Origin: Variovorax paradoxus EPS
GTDB lineage: Bacteria > Pseudomonadota > Gammaproteobacteria > Burkholderiales > Burkholderiaceae_C
Direction: 5' to 3'
Length of the DNA stretch: 64,000 nt
NCBI RefSeq assembly: GCF_000184745.1
Contig: NC_014931.1
Coordinates: 806,001 to 870,000, forward strand
In this document: positions 35,573 to 44,790 of the stretch, in pieces
Layout: every line of letters begins with the position of its first letter
Numbering within the stretch: position 1 is the stretch's first letter
The notes under the pieces: generated by a model
What the model was told of the DNA's origin: nothing
Database searches by the model: none
Seen by the model: only the letters and a program-made list of their open reading frames with translations
Made by a program: the position numbers and the translations under genes

Positions 35573-36916
35573 TCAGACCACCGGCACGCGCCGCGCATCG
35601 GCGGGGCTCACGTTGCGCCGGTAGAGCACGAGTGTGGCGATCAGCCCGCAGATGGCGGCGGTCGTCATCCACAGGCCCGGCGCGCCCTTGTCGCCGGTCA
35701 TCTCGATGAGCCCGGTCGCAATCGCCGGCGTGAACCCGCCGAACAGCGCCGTCGCCAGGCTGTAGGCCAGCGAAAAGCCCGCTGTGCGCACGTTCACCGG
35801 CATCACCTCGGTGAGCGCCACCACCATCGCGCCGTTGTAGCTCGCATAGAGGAACGAGAGCCACAGCTCCACTTCGAGCATGCGCGCGAAACTCGGCGCG
35901 CCGACCAGCCACTTGAGCGACGGGTACGCGGTGAGGATGGTCAGCACGGTGAACAAAATCAGCAGCGGCTTGCGCCCCACGCGGTCCGACAGCGCGCCCA
36001 TGATCGGCAGCCAGATGAAGTTCGAAATCGCCACGCACAGGGTGACGATGAGCGCATCGGTCGTGCTCAGGTGCAGCACCGACTTGCCGAAGGTCGGCGT
36101 GTAGACCGTGATCAGGTAGAACGACACGGTGGTCATCGACACCAGCATCATCCCGGCGACCACGAGGCCCCAGTTGGCGACCATCGACTGGAAGATTTCG
36201 CGCGCATCGGGGCGGTGCTTGCGCGCCATGAACTCCTCGGTTTCCTGCAGCGAGCGGCGAATGATGAACAGCACCGGCACGATCAGGCAGCCGACGAAGA
36301 AGGGCACGCGCCAGTAGAAGTCGCCGATCTCCTGCGAGGTGAAGGTCACGTTGAGCCAGTAGCCGAGCGCCGCCGCCACCACGATGGCGACCTGCTGGCT
36401 CGCCGACTGCCAACTCACGTAGAAGCCCTTGCGGCCCGGCGTGGCCATCTCCGAGAGGTACACCGACACGCCGCCCAGCTCCACGCCCGCCGAAAAGCCC
36501 TGCAGCAGCCGGCCGATGAGCACCAGCAGCGGCGCGATGACGCCGATGGTCGCATAGGCCGGCACGCAGGCGATGAGCAGCGTGCCGAGCGCCATCAACG
36601 CGAGCGTGACGATGAGGCCCTTGCGGCGGCCGACGCGGTCGACATACGCGCCCAGGAAAATCGCGCCCAGCGGACGCATCAGGAAGCCCGCGCCGAAGGT
36701 CATGAAGGTGAGCATCAGCGAGGCAAACTCGTTGCCCGCGGGGAAGAACGCCTTCGAGATCTGCGTGGCGTAGAAGCCGAACAAAAAGAAGTCGAACATC
36801 TCCATGAAGTTGCCGCCGGTCACGCGCAGGACGGTGGCGAATTTCGAGGAAGAAGCCGTGGTGGAAGAAGGGCGGGCGGCCGCGCCTTGTTGCGCAGCGA
36901 AGGGCGCAGGATTCAT
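35573..36916 (-). CDS. MFS transporter, citrate/tricarboxylate-type
   Basis: A 447-residue major-facilitator protein with 12 predicted helices. [20 protein letters not shown] near the N-terminus, [20 protein letters not shown] between helices 2 and 3, and [20 protein letters not shown] are typical of the citrate-proton symporter group (CitA/TcuC-like). Substrates in the group are citrate, tricarballylate or similar acids. The exact one here is not shown. A perfect 10-bp dyad upstream (36973-36999) may be its operator. Confidence 0.88.
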   Translation of the reverse strand: MNPAPFAAQQGAAARPSSTTASSSKFATVLRVTGGNFMEMFDFFLFGFYATQISKAFFPAGNEFASLMLTFMTFGAGFLMRPLGAIFLGAYVDRVGRRKGLIVTLALMALGTLLIACVPAYATIGVIAPLLVLIGRLLQGFSAGVELGGVSVYLSEMATPGRKGFYVSWQSASQQVAIVVAAALGYWLNVTFTSQEIGDFYWRVPFFVGCLIVPVLFIIRRSLQETEEFMARKHRPDAREIFQSMVANWGLVVAGMMLVSMTTVSFYLITVYTPTFGKSVLHLSTTDALIVTLCVAISNFIWLPIMGALSDRVGRKPLLILFTVLTILTAYPSLKWLVGAPSFARMLEVELWLSFLYASYNGAMVVALTEVMPVNVRTAGFSLAYSLATALFGGFTPAIATGLIEMTGDKGAPGLWMTTAAICGLIATLVLYRRNVSPADARRVPVV

Positions 36917-36972
36917 CTTGTTGTCCCCTTGGGCGATGTGTGTTCGCCAAGAGTAGGCCGGGCTCCCCGACC

Positions 36973-37017
36973 GCTACCTGACGCCGCGGGTCAGGTAGCT
37001 GTCACTCGAAGAGTGAC
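36973..37017. promoter_or_regulatory. Two perfect dyads upstream of the MFS gene
   Basis: GCTACCTGAC (36973-36982) pairs with GTCAGGTAGC (36990-36999) around a 7-base loop, and GTCACTC-GAA-GAGTGAC (37001-37017) is a second perfect hairpin. They lie between the thioredoxin-like gene and the MFS gene, both on the minus strand. They could be a terminator for the former or an operator for the latter. No T-run follows, which favours an operator for at least the first. Confidence 0.55.
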
Positions 37018-37037
37018 GGTGTGCGCTTGTGCGCGCG

Positions 37038-37730
37038 TCAGGCTTTGTACTTGATCGAGCAGCCGTAGGGCCGCGTCGTGCTCGCAGAGATCGGCTTGCC
37101 GCCGAAGGCTTCGCCCAGTGCCTGGTTCACGTAGTTGGTGGCGGTCTTGATGTCGTCCGCGCGCGCCGAGGCGATGCTGTCGATGCCGCCCGCATACACC
37201 AGCGTGCCCTTCGGGTCGATGATGAAGATGTGCGGCGTGGTGCGCGCGCCGTAGACCTGGCCGATGACGCCGTCTTCGTCCATCAGCACCGCGGTGGGCG
37301 CGGCCGATTGCGACTTCATCCAGGCATCGAGCGCGTCGGCCTTCAGGTAGTCGCTCGCGGCGCGTTCGGTGGAGTTGATGGCCAGCCACACCACGCCCTT
37401 GTCGGTGGCGGCCTTCTGCGTGGCGGGCATGTTGCCGCTGCCGTAGTGCTTGCGCACGAAGGGGCAGCCGGGGTTGGTCCATTCGAGCACGACGAACTTG
37501 CCGGCGAAGTCCGAGAGCTTGTGCTTGGCGCCGGTGGTGTCGACGGCGACGAAGTCGGGCGCCTTCTGGCCCACGGCCGGTGCGGCGAAGGCGTTGGTGC
37601 CCATCAGGAAGGCACCGCCGAGCGCGACTGCGGCGGCGACGACGGCACGGCGGGAGGCTCGGCTCAGGGCGGCGCGGGCATGGCGCGCGGCACGAAGGGA
37701 ACGCGAGTCGGAGGTTGGCGAAAAAGACAT
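37038..37730 (-). CDS. Thioredoxin-like/AhpC-TSA family exported protein
   Basis: A 230-residue redoxin-type protein. A long basic N-terminus and a hydrophobic segment (VVAAAVALGGAFLMG) ending ...NAFA precede the domain, so it is exported. The domain opens with PAVGQKAPDFVAVDTTG and carries WTNPGCPFVRKHY, with a single Cys in a Cys-Pro-Phe setting rather than a CxxC. ARTTPHIFIIDPKG holds the cis-Pro. A second start at 37748 is possible; neither start has a strong ribosome site. It lies just upstream of the MFS gene and downstream of the DsbD-like gene on the same strand. Confidence 0.85.
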   Translation of the reverse strand: MSFSPTSDSRSLRAARHARAALSRASRRAVVAAAVALGGAFLMGTNAFAAPAVGQKAPDFVAVDTTGAKHKLSDFAGKFVVLEWTNPGCPFVRKHYGSGNMPATQKAATDKGVVWLAINSTERAASDYLKADALDAWMKSQSAAPTAVLMDEDGVIGQVYGARTTPHIFIIDPKGTLVYAGGIDSIASARADDIKTATNYVNQALGEAFGGKPISASTTRPYGCSIKYKA

Positions 37731-37824
37731 GGCCAGCGTGAGCTCCATTAGAAAATTCCAAACGACAACTGCAGCTTAGAACCGTTTCTTCAAGTGCATG
37801 TGACAACCCATGTCACGCAGGTGG

Positions 37825-40050
37825 TCAAAGCGCGGCAAGTGCGGCGCGGACCTCGTCTTTACCCAAAATTTCGGTCAGCACGACAGGGGCCTTGCCCGGC
37901 GCCTGCAGCACATAGACCGGCACGCCGCTGCGGCCGAGCGCGGTGAGCGCGGCGGTGATGGCGGGGTCGCGGCGGGTCCAGTCGGCACGCAGCATCGCGA
38001 CCTTCTTGGCATCGAAATCGGCCAGCACCTCGGCATCGGCCAGCGTGCGCTTCTTGTTGTACTGGCAGGTCACGCACCAGGCGGCGGTGAAGTCGATGAA
38101 CACCGGCTGCCCGGCGCCCGAGAGCTCGCTCACGCGCTCGGCTGACCAGGGCTGCCAGCGCTGCTCGGCGGTGCCGGCCGCGGCCAGTTTGGCAGGCTCG
38201 ACGACTTGCAGGATGTTGCGGCCGATGGCGCCGGTCAGCACCGCGGTGAAGGCGACCAGCACGGTGGCGATCACCAGCCGCGTGCGGCCGCGGAGCGTGA
38301 ACGCCCAGACGATGGCGGCCAGGCACACCAGGAGCGCGAGCAGCGTGCCCGCGCCGTCGATGCCGCTTTGCTGGCCGAGGATCCAGACCAGCCAGGCCAC
38401 GGTGGCGAACATCGGAAAGGCGAGCAGGCGGCGCAGCGTGCCCATCCACGGACCCGGCTTGGGCAGCAGGTAGGCGATGGCGGGCACGAAGCCGGCCACG
38501 AGGTAGGGCAGGGCGAGGCCGAGGCCCAGCGCCGCGAACAGCAGCAGCGCCTGCGCGGCCGGCAGCCCGATCGCGAAGCCGAGCGATACGCCCATGAAAG
38601 GCGCGGTGCAGGGCGAGGCGATCACCACGGCGAGCACGCCCGAGAGGAAGTCGTTGGCCAGCGGATGCTTGGCCTGCGCGCTGCAGACCGAGGACGGTGC
38701 CGCGCGGCCGAACTCGAACACGCCCACGAGGTTGAGGCCGATCAGCGTGAAGAGCCCCGCCAGCACCGCCACCACGCCCGGCGACTGCAGCTGGAAGCCC
38801 CAACCGAGTTGCGCACCCGCCGCGCGTAGCGCGAGCATCGCGCCGCCGAGCGCGAGGAACGACAGCATCACGCCGCCCGTGTACGCGAGGCCCGCCTTGC
38901 GGTGCGCACTGGCGTTGCCCGCCTGCCGCGCGAAGCCCAGCACCTTGATCGCAAGGATCGGGAACACGCAGGGCATCAGGTTCAGCAACAGGCCGCCGAG
39001 CAGCGCGCCCAGCAAGGCCATCACGAAGGTGCCGGTGGGTTGGGCGGGCAGTTCGGCGGGCGATGCCGATGCGGCCGCGTTGGCGGCATTGGCGGTGAGT
39101 GCGGTCTGCAGTGCGGGCGACACCTCGGCGCGCACCGGCGTGGCGACGGCGGGCCAGGTGCCCGCGACCGGTGCTTCCGCGCGCCACGCGATCGGCTGGC
39201 CCGGCTGGCGATCGGCCTCGGCGAGCGCGACCACCACCGGCATCACCGTGGGGCTCGCGCTGCGCTGGTCGGCCAGCGGCATCGTCGCGGTCCAGGTGTC
39301 GCCTTGCCAGCTTTGCGTCCAGTCCTTGCCGGAGACGGCCGCGGTGCGGATCACCTCGGGGGTCTCGGGGAAGAAGGCCAGCGTCTTGCCCTGCACGGCG
39401 GCCGGCAGGCCTTCGAGCTTCACTTGCAGGTTGTTGCCATTGACCTCGATGCCGCCCGGTTTGGCCAGCGGCTGGGGCTGGGCGGCCTGTGCGGCGTCGA
39501 ACTCGGCCTTGTGCAGCGCGGTCGAGCCCTGCAGCGGCAGAGAGAGGGTGAACTCGCCCTCTTCGGGGATGCACTCCTTGCGGCAGACCAGCCAGGAGGC
39601 CTTGAGCTTCACGTCCATCGCGGGCGTGCCGCCTGCGAGCGCCATCGGCGGCTTGTAGAGCGTCGACACCTCCAGCGGCACCGGCAGCAGCACGGTGTTC
39701 TCGTAGCCGTAGTTGGCGAGGTTGCCGACCGGAATCTTCTCAGGCACCGGCCAGGCGATCTCGCCGGTGGAGACGCCGGCGGGCAGCGTCCAGGTCAGCT
39801 CGGTGGGAAGGCCCGAATCACCGGCGTTCTTCCAGTAGGTGTGCCACTCGGGCTGGTGCGTGATCTGCAGGCCGACCCAGGCCTGTGCGCCGGGCGCCAC
39901 GCCATCGGGCGCATGCGCGACCAGTTCGGCGCGCACGTGGGGGGTGGTGACGACGGCCCCGGTCTTGGAAGCCAGTTGCGCCGCCGCCGGCATGCTGGCT
40001 GCGGAGATTGCTATCAGAAGCGTAGCGAAATGGATGCGCGAGAGGATCAT
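37825..40050 (-). CDS. DsbD/ScsB-like protein-disulfide reductase
   Basis: A 741-residue thiol-disulfide electron carrier. It has a signal peptide ending ...MPAAA. The N-terminal periplasmic part (about 25-330) includes HQPEWHTYWKNAGDSGLPTE and CRKECIPEEGEF. A CcdA-like block of about eight helices follows (LMPCVFPILAIKVLGF, VIASPCTAPFMGVSLG), each with a redox Cys. The C-terminal thioredoxin domain has the active site FTAAWCVTCQYNKKRTL. It moves electrons from cytosol to periplasm, and the redoxin gene 77 bp downstream is a plausible acceptor. Confidence 0.92.
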   Translation of the reverse strand: MILSRIHFATLLIAISAASMPAAAQLASKTGAVVTTPHVRAELVAHAPDGVAPGAQAWVGLQITHQPEWHTYWKNAGDSGLPTELTWTLPAGVSTGEIAWPVPEKIPVGNLANYGYENTVLLPVPLEVSTLYKPPMALAGGTPAMDVKLKASWLVCRKECIPEEGEFTLSLPLQGSTALHKAEFDAAQAAQPQPLAKPGGIEVNGNNLQVKLEGLPAAVQGKTLAFFPETPEVIRTAAVSGKDWTQSWQGDTWTATMPLADQRSASPTVMPVVVALAEADRQPGQPIAWRAEAPVAGTWPAVATPVRAEVSPALQTALTANAANAAASASPAELPAQPTGTFVMALLGALLGGLLLNLMPCVFPILAIKVLGFARQAGNASAHRKAGLAYTGGVMLSFLALGGAMLALRAAGAQLGWGFQLQSPGVVAVLAGLFTLIGLNLVGVFEFGRAAPSSVCSAQAKHPLANDFLSGVLAVVIASPCTAPFMGVSLGFAIGLPAAQALLLFAALGLGLALPYLVAGFVPAIAYLLPKPGPWMGTLRRLLAFPMFATVAWLVWILGQQSGIDGAGTLLALLVCLAAIVWAFTLRGRTRLVIATVLVAFTAVLTGAIGRNILQVVEPAKLAAAGTAEQRWQPWSAERVSELSGAGQPVFIDFTAAWCVTCQYNKKRTLADAEVLADFDAKKVAMLRADWTRRDPAITAALTALGRSGVPVYVLQAPGKAPVVLTEILGKDEVRAALAAL

Positions 40051-40093
40051 GCCGTCAGTCGGAGCAATTGGGCAGGGCTAAGTTCCGGGGGCG

Positions 40094-40852
40094 TCAGGCT
40101 GCCGCGGCCGCCCAGCCCAGCACCACGCGCCGGCTGTTGGCGCTCTTCTTCTCGATCTTGGTGACGACCACGGTCCCGATCTCGGCGGTGTTCGCAACAT
40201 GCGTGCCGCCGCAGGGCTGGAAGTCGATCTGCGTTTCACCCTCGCCGCCGATGCGGATGGTGCGCACCGTGCCCGTGCCGCGCGGCGGCTGCACGCTCAT
40301 GCTCTTGACCAGCGCCGGGTTGGCATCGAGCTCCTCGTCGCTGATGGCGCCCACGGTCAGCGGGTGCGCCGCCTCGACCAGCCGGGCGAGGCCGGCGGTG
40401 AGCGCTTCCTTGTCGAGCGGATCGGTCATGTGGAAATCGATGCGCGCGTAGTCGGGCGTGATCGAGCAGCCGTTCACCGGCACCGGCACCAAGTGGCACA
40501 GCAGGTGGGAGGCGGTGTGGAAGCGCATCAGCCGGTGCCGGCGCTCCCAATCGAGGCGGGCGGTGACGGTGTCGCCGGGCTTCAGCGCGGCCAGCAGCTC
40601 GGCTTGATCCGGGGCCGGCACGTGGACGAATTCGTTGGTCGGCTGGCCTTCTTCGTTCTTGGCCTTGCGGGTGTCGGCGATGGCGACTTCGCGGCCGTCG
40701 GCCAAGGCCAGCACGCCGGCGTCTCCCGCCTGCCCGCCGCCCAGCGGATAGAACACCGTGCGGTCCAGCACGATGCCGGCTTCGTCGATGCGCAGGATGC
40801 GGGCTTCGCAGGTGCGCAGGTAGGCGTCGGCACGGAACAGGTCGTCGGTCAT
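40094..40852 (-). CDS. alaX: Alanyl-tRNA editing protein AlaX
   Basis: A free-standing editing domain that deacylates Ser- or Gly-charged tRNA-Ala. The 252-residue protein has the zinc motif HxxxH in RFHTASHLLCHLV, and the second zinc site in CGGTHVANTAEIG. FYPLGGGQAGDAGVL near residue 35 is the conserved loop before the editing core. I start at ATG 40852 (MTDDLFRADAYL), where homology begins. The gene is divergent from the sugar dehydrogenase across 130 bp. Confidence 0.93.
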   Translation of the reverse strand: MTDDLFRADAYLRTCEARILRIDEAGIVLDRTVFYPLGGGQAGDAGVLALADGREVAIADTRKAKNEEGQPTNEFVHVPAPDQAELLAALKPGDTVTARLDWERRHRLMRFHTASHLLCHLVPVPVNGCSITPDYARIDFHMTDPLDKEALTAGLARLVEAAHPLTVGAISDEELDANPALVKSMSVQPPRGTGTVRTIRIGGEGETQIDFQPCGGTHVANTAEIGTVVVTKIEKKSANSRRVVLGWAAAAA

Positions 40853-40982
40853 CCGGCGATGGTAGCGGCGATGCGCGATTGGGGTGCGCCCACGCCAGAA
40901 AGCGCCCACGACCGACAGCCCCGGGGTGGGCGGCCCATGGATGATCCGCCCGGTATGCGGCCTCCGCCGCGAAGGATCACGC

Positions 40983-42359
40983 ATGAAAGCTCCGCAGCAA
41001 GCACCCACCCGCATCGTCCGCGCATCGCAGATATCCGCCCTGGCCGTCGTCACTGCCCTGCTGGTGGCCGGCTGCGGCGAGGCCGCCAAGCTGGCGCCCG
41101 AGGTCACGACCGGCCCCCGCCCGCAGTTGACCGAGCCGAACAAGACGCTGATTCCCACCGTGAACGTCGCGACCGCCATCGGCTGGACCGACGCCGCCGC
41201 GCCCACCCCGGCCGAAGGCCTGCGCGTGACGGCATTGGCCCGCGGCCTGGACCACCCGCGCTGGGTCTACACCCTGCCCAACGGCGACGTGCTGGTGGCC
41301 GAGAGCAACAAGCCGCCCAAGCCCGGCGGCAGCAGCGACGGCGGCAGCGGCCCGGTCGCCAAGATCCGCAACTGGGTCATGGGCAAGGTCATGGCCCGCG
41401 CCGGTGCCGGCGTGCCCAGCCCGAATCGCATCACCTTGCTGCGCGATGCCGACGGCGACGGCGTGGCCGAGGTCAAGCAGGTCTTCATGACCAACCTGAT
41501 GTCGCCCTACGGCATGGCGCTGGTGGGCAACGAGCTCTTCATCGCGAATGCGGACGCGCTCGTGAAGGTGCCCTACACCGAAGGCGAGACATCGGTGAAG
41601 GCCAACCCGACGCTGGTGACGCAACTGCCCGCGGGCATCAACCACCACTGGACCAAGAACGTGATCGCCAATGCCGACGGCACCAAGCTCTACGTGACCG
41701 TCGGCTCCAACAGCAACATCGGCGAGAACGGCCTCGCCGCCGAGGAGGGCCGCGCCGCGATCTGGGAGGTCGATGCGAAGACCGGCGAGAAGCGCCTCTT
41801 CGCGAGTGGCCTGCGCAACCCCAACGGCATGGGCTGGGACCCCGACACCAACGTGCTGTGGACCGTGGTGAACGAGCGCGACGAGATCGGCAGCGACCTC
41901 GTGCCCGACTACCTCACCTCAGTAAAGGAGGGCGCGTTCTACGGCTGGCCCTGGACCTACTACGGCGGCATCGTCGATGCCCGCGTGACCCCGCAGAACC
42001 CCGAGATGGCGGCCAAGGCCATCGCACCCGACTACGCGCTCGGCTCGCACGTCGCGCCGCTCGGCATGACGTTCTCGCACGCGCGCGGCATGCCGCCGGA
42101 GTTCGCGAGCGGCGTCTTCATCGGCGAGCACGGCTCGTGGAACCGCAAGCCCAAGTCGGGCTACAAGGTGGTGTTCGTGCCCTTCATCGGCGGCAAGCCG
42201 AGCGGGCCGCCGGTGGACATCCTCACCGGCTTCCTTACGGCCGACGAGAAGGCGCAGGGCCGGCCGGTGGGCGTGGCGCTCGACAAGAGCGGCGCGCTGC
42301 TGGTGGCGGACGACGTGGGCAACGCGGTGTGGCGCGTGTCGCGGGCCAAGCCGCAGTAA
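40983..42359 (+). CDS. PQQ-type sorbosone/glucose dehydrogenase-like lipoprotein
   Basis: A 458-residue protein with a lipoprotein signal (lipobox LLVAGC near residue 31). It folds as a six-bladed propeller of the soluble glucose/sorbosone dehydrogenase type: [56 protein letters not shown] and [20 protein letters not shown] are family blocks with the usual His/Arg/Asn pocket. PQQ is the expected cofactor, and no PQQ genes are in the window. The start at 40983 was chosen by the signal peptide. The substrate is uncertain. Confidence 0.88.
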   Translation: MKAPQQAPTRIVRASQISALAVVTALLVAGCGEAAKLAPEVTTGPRPQLTEPNKTLIPTVNVATAIGWTDAAAPTPAEGLRVTALARGLDHPRWVYTLPNGDVLVAESNKPPKPGGSSDGGSGPVAKIRNWVMGKVMARAGAGVPSPNRITLLRDADGDGVAEVKQVFMTNLMSPYGMALVGNELFIANADALVKVPYTEGETSVKANPTLVTQLPAGINHHWTKNVIANADGTKLYVTVGSNSNIGENGLAAEEGRAAIWEVDAKTGEKRLFASGLRNPNGMGWDPDTNVLWTVVNERDEIGSDLVPDYLTSVKEGAFYGWPWTYYGGIVDARVTPQNPEMAAKAIAPDYALGSHVAPLGMTFSHARGMPPEFASGVFIGEHGSWNRKPKSGYKVVFVPFIGGKPSGPPVDILTGFLTADEKAQGRPVGVALDKSGALLVADDVGNAVWRVSRAKPQ

Positions 42360-42372
42360 CCGGCGGGTTTTT

Positions 42373-42927
42373 TCAGCGCTGCGGCCGGGCGATCCGGTAG
42401 AGCCGGTGCCGGCGCAGGGGGTGGCCTTCGGGCACCGCCGGATGGTCGAACGCGCCGGCCACGTCTTCGTGCATGCCGACGCGTTCCATCACCGCGGCCG
42501 AGCGCAGGTTGCCGACCGCGGTGAAGGCGACGATCTCGTCGAAGCCGAGCCGCTCGAAGCCGACCTGCAACGCGCCGCGCGCGGCCTCGGTCGCGAAGCC
42601 CTGGCCCCACGCGTGGCGCGCAAGGCGCCAGCCGATCTCGACACATGGCGAAAACGGCAGCGTGGCCAGCGGTACGTTCAGCCCGGTGAAGCCGATGAAT
42701 TCACCTGTGGCCTTGTGCTCGACCGCCCAGAAGCCCCAGCCGTTCTCGGCGATGCGGGTTCTGCCGCGCTCGACCATCGCATCGCTGTCGGCGCGCGTGG
42801 GCAAAGGCAGCAGGAATTCCATCACCTGGGGGTCGGCCGCCATGTCGGCGAAGGGGGCGCAATCGCTCTCGCGCCACTGGCGCAGGCGAAGGCGGGCGGT
42901 GTCGAATTCGATCAGGGGAGCGGTCAT
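42373..42927 (-). CDS. GNAT-family N-acetyltransferase (RimJ/RimL-like)
   Basis: A 184-residue acetyltransferase. FDTARLRLRQWRESDCAPF opens the domain, GFTGLNVPLATLPF and EIGWRLARHAWGQGFATEAA form the acetyl-CoA binding core, with the characteristic R/Q-x-x-G-x-G/A pattern in HAWGQGFA, and SAAVMERVGM ends it. These enzymes acetylate ribosomal-protein or small-molecule amines. The acceptor is unknown. It is convergent with the dehydrogenase gene, 13 bp apart, and the CLC channel gene is divergent from it. Confidence 0.9.
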   Translation of the reverse strand: MTAPLIEFDTARLRLRQWRESDCAPFADMAADPQVMEFLLPLPTRADSDAMVERGRTRIAENGWGFWAVEHKATGEFIGFTGLNVPLATLPFSPCVEIGWRLARHAWGQGFATEAARGALQVGFERLGFDEIVAFTAVGNLRSAAVMERVGMHEDVAGAFDHPAVPEGHPLRRHRLYRIARPQR

Positions 42928-43040
42928 GCGGCAATTGTGAATCAGCGTAGTTTCATCATGTTGTGATGTAATTCGGGCTGCTCCGAACTCCCCTTGCGAC
43001 ACCGGCATCGACGCCGGACCCCGTCGCGCCACACCCCGCC

Positions 43041-44786
43041 ATGACCCCAGCCTCCCACCCGCCGCGCGGCGATTTCGCGCTCAACGCGCGCCTGCTGCGC
43101 ATCACCGCCATGGCGATCGTCATCGGCGCCATCAGCACCGTGGCCGCGCGCGTGCTGCTCGACCTGATCCGCTTCTTCACGAATCTCTTTTTCTTCCAGA
43201 CCTTCTCGCTGGCCGACCGCTCGCCGGCGGAACACACGCTGGGCGCCTGGGTCATCGTGGTGCCGGTGATCGGCGGGCTCATCGTGGGCCTGGTCGCGCG
43301 CTACGGCTCCGACAAGATCCGCGGCCACGGCATCCCCGAGGCCATCGAGGCGATCCTGTTCGGCAAAAGCAAGATGTCGCCGAAGGTCGCGGTGCTCAAG
43401 CCGCTGTCCTCGGGCATCGTGATCGGAAGCGGTGGGCCGTTCGGCGCCGAGGGGCCGATCATCATGACGGGCGGCGCCATCGGCTCGCTGATCGCGCAGT
43501 ACTTCCACCTCACGGCTGCCGAGCGCAAGGCGCTGCTGGTGGCGGGCGCCACCGCCGGCATGACTGCCGTGTTCGGAACGCCGGTGGCCGCCGTGCTGCT
43601 GGCGGTCGAACTGCTGCTGTTCGAGCTGCGCCCGCGCAGCTTGCTGCCGGTGGCCGTGGCCTGCGCGGTCGCGGGCTTCACGCGGCCGCTCTTGATGGAC
43701 GCGGGCCCGCTGTTCCCGTTGCAGACCGCTGTGCCCGGCCCGCTCGCGATGCTCTCCTGCATCGTCGCCGGCCTTCTGTGCGGCGTGCTCTCGGCTTCGC
43801 TCTCGATCTCGCTCTACAAGGTGGAAGACCTCTTCGGCAAGCTGCCGATCCACTGGATGTGGTGGCCGGCCATCGGCGGTCTCGCGGTAGGCATCGGCGG
43901 CTACTTCGAACCGCGTGCGCTGGGCGTGGGCTACGACGTCATCGGCGACCTGCTGCACAACCACCTCGCGCTCGGCGTGGTGGCCGCGCTGCTCGCGGTG
44001 AAGGCAATCATTTGGATCATCTCGCTCGGCTCGGGCACCTCGGGCGGCGTGCTCGCACCGCTCCTGATGATGGGCGCAGGCCTCGGCGTGGTGCTCTCGC
44101 ACGTGCTGCCCGGCAACGACCCGATTCTGTGGCCGCTGGTCTGCATGGCCGCCACGCTCGGCGGCGTGATGCGCGCGCCGCTCACCGCCACCATCTTCGC
44201 CTTCGGGCTCACGCACGACAGCAATGCGCTGCTGCCGCTCTTGACCACCTCTGCCGTGGCCTACGGCTTCACTGTGCTCACGATGCGCCGCTCGATCCTC
44301 ACCGAGAAGATCGCGCGCCGCGGCTATCACATCTACCGCGAATACGGCATCGACCCGCTGGAGCGCCACTCGGTCGAGGAAGTGATGACGCGCGAGGTGC
44401 GCAGCATCGATGCGGCGCTGCCCGTGGCCGAGGCGCTCGCGCAGTACTTCGGCGAAGGCCAGATGCACCGCGCGTACCCGGTGCTGCGCGGCAACGCGGT
44501 GATCGGCATGGCCGACCGCGCGATGCTCGCGGCGTTCAGCGTCGGCACCGTGGGCGATGCCTGCGAAGGTTCGGCGCCGCTGTTCGCGCTCGCGGGTGAA
44601 AACTGCCGCGTGGTGGCCACGCGCCTCGCGCGCCACCGGCTCGAGCGGCTGCCGGTCGTGAAAGATGCACAGTCGCTCGCGCTGGTCGGACTCGTCGCGC
44701 GCAGCGACCTCATCAAGCCTTCGCTCGCGCACTTCGATGAGGAAGAAAAGCGCGAGCGAATGCGCGGCCTGCCCTGGCAGGCCTAG
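43041..44786 (+). CDS. CLC-type chloride channel/antiporter with CBS domains
   Basis: A 581-residue protein with about ten membrane helices in the first 430 residues, then two CBS domains (EEVMTREVRSIDAALPVAEA, VVKDAQSLALVGLVARSDLI). CLC motif 1 reads GHGIPEA, with His where Ser normally binds the central chloride; motif 2 reads GAEGPI, keeping the gating Glu but not the preceding Arg; motif 3 is GTSGGVLAPLL. The altered motifs make the selectivity uncertain: chloride, fluoride or another anion. The CBS pair suggests nucleotide control. Confidence 0.88.
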   Translation: MTPASHPPRGDFALNARLLRITAMAIVIGAISTVAARVLLDLIRFFTNLFFFQTFSLADRSPAEHTLGAWVIVVPVIGGLIVGLVARYGSDKIRGHGIPEAIEAILFGKSKMSPKVAVLKPLSSGIVIGSGGPFGAEGPIIMTGGAIGSLIAQYFHLTAAERKALLVAGATAGMTAVFGTPVAAVLLAVELLLFELRPRSLLPVAVACAVAGFTRPLLMDAGPLFPLQTAVPGPLAMLSCIVAGLLCGVLSASLSISLYKVEDLFGKLPIHWMWWPAIGGLAVGIGGYFEPRALGVGYDVIGDLLHNHLALGVVAALLAVKAIIWIISLGSGTSGGVLAPLLMMGAGLGVVLSHVLPGNDPILWPLVCMAATLGGVMRAPLTATIFAFGLTHDSNALLPLLTTSAVAYGFTVLTMRRSILTEKIARRGYHIYREYGIDPLERHSVEEVMTREVRSIDAALPVAEALAQYFGEGQMHRAYPVLRGNAVIGMADRAMLAAFSVGTVGDACEGSAPLFALAGENCRVVATRLARHRLERLPVVKDAQSLALVGLVARSDLIKPSLAHFDEEEKRERMRGLPWQA

Positions 44787-44790
44787 AAAG

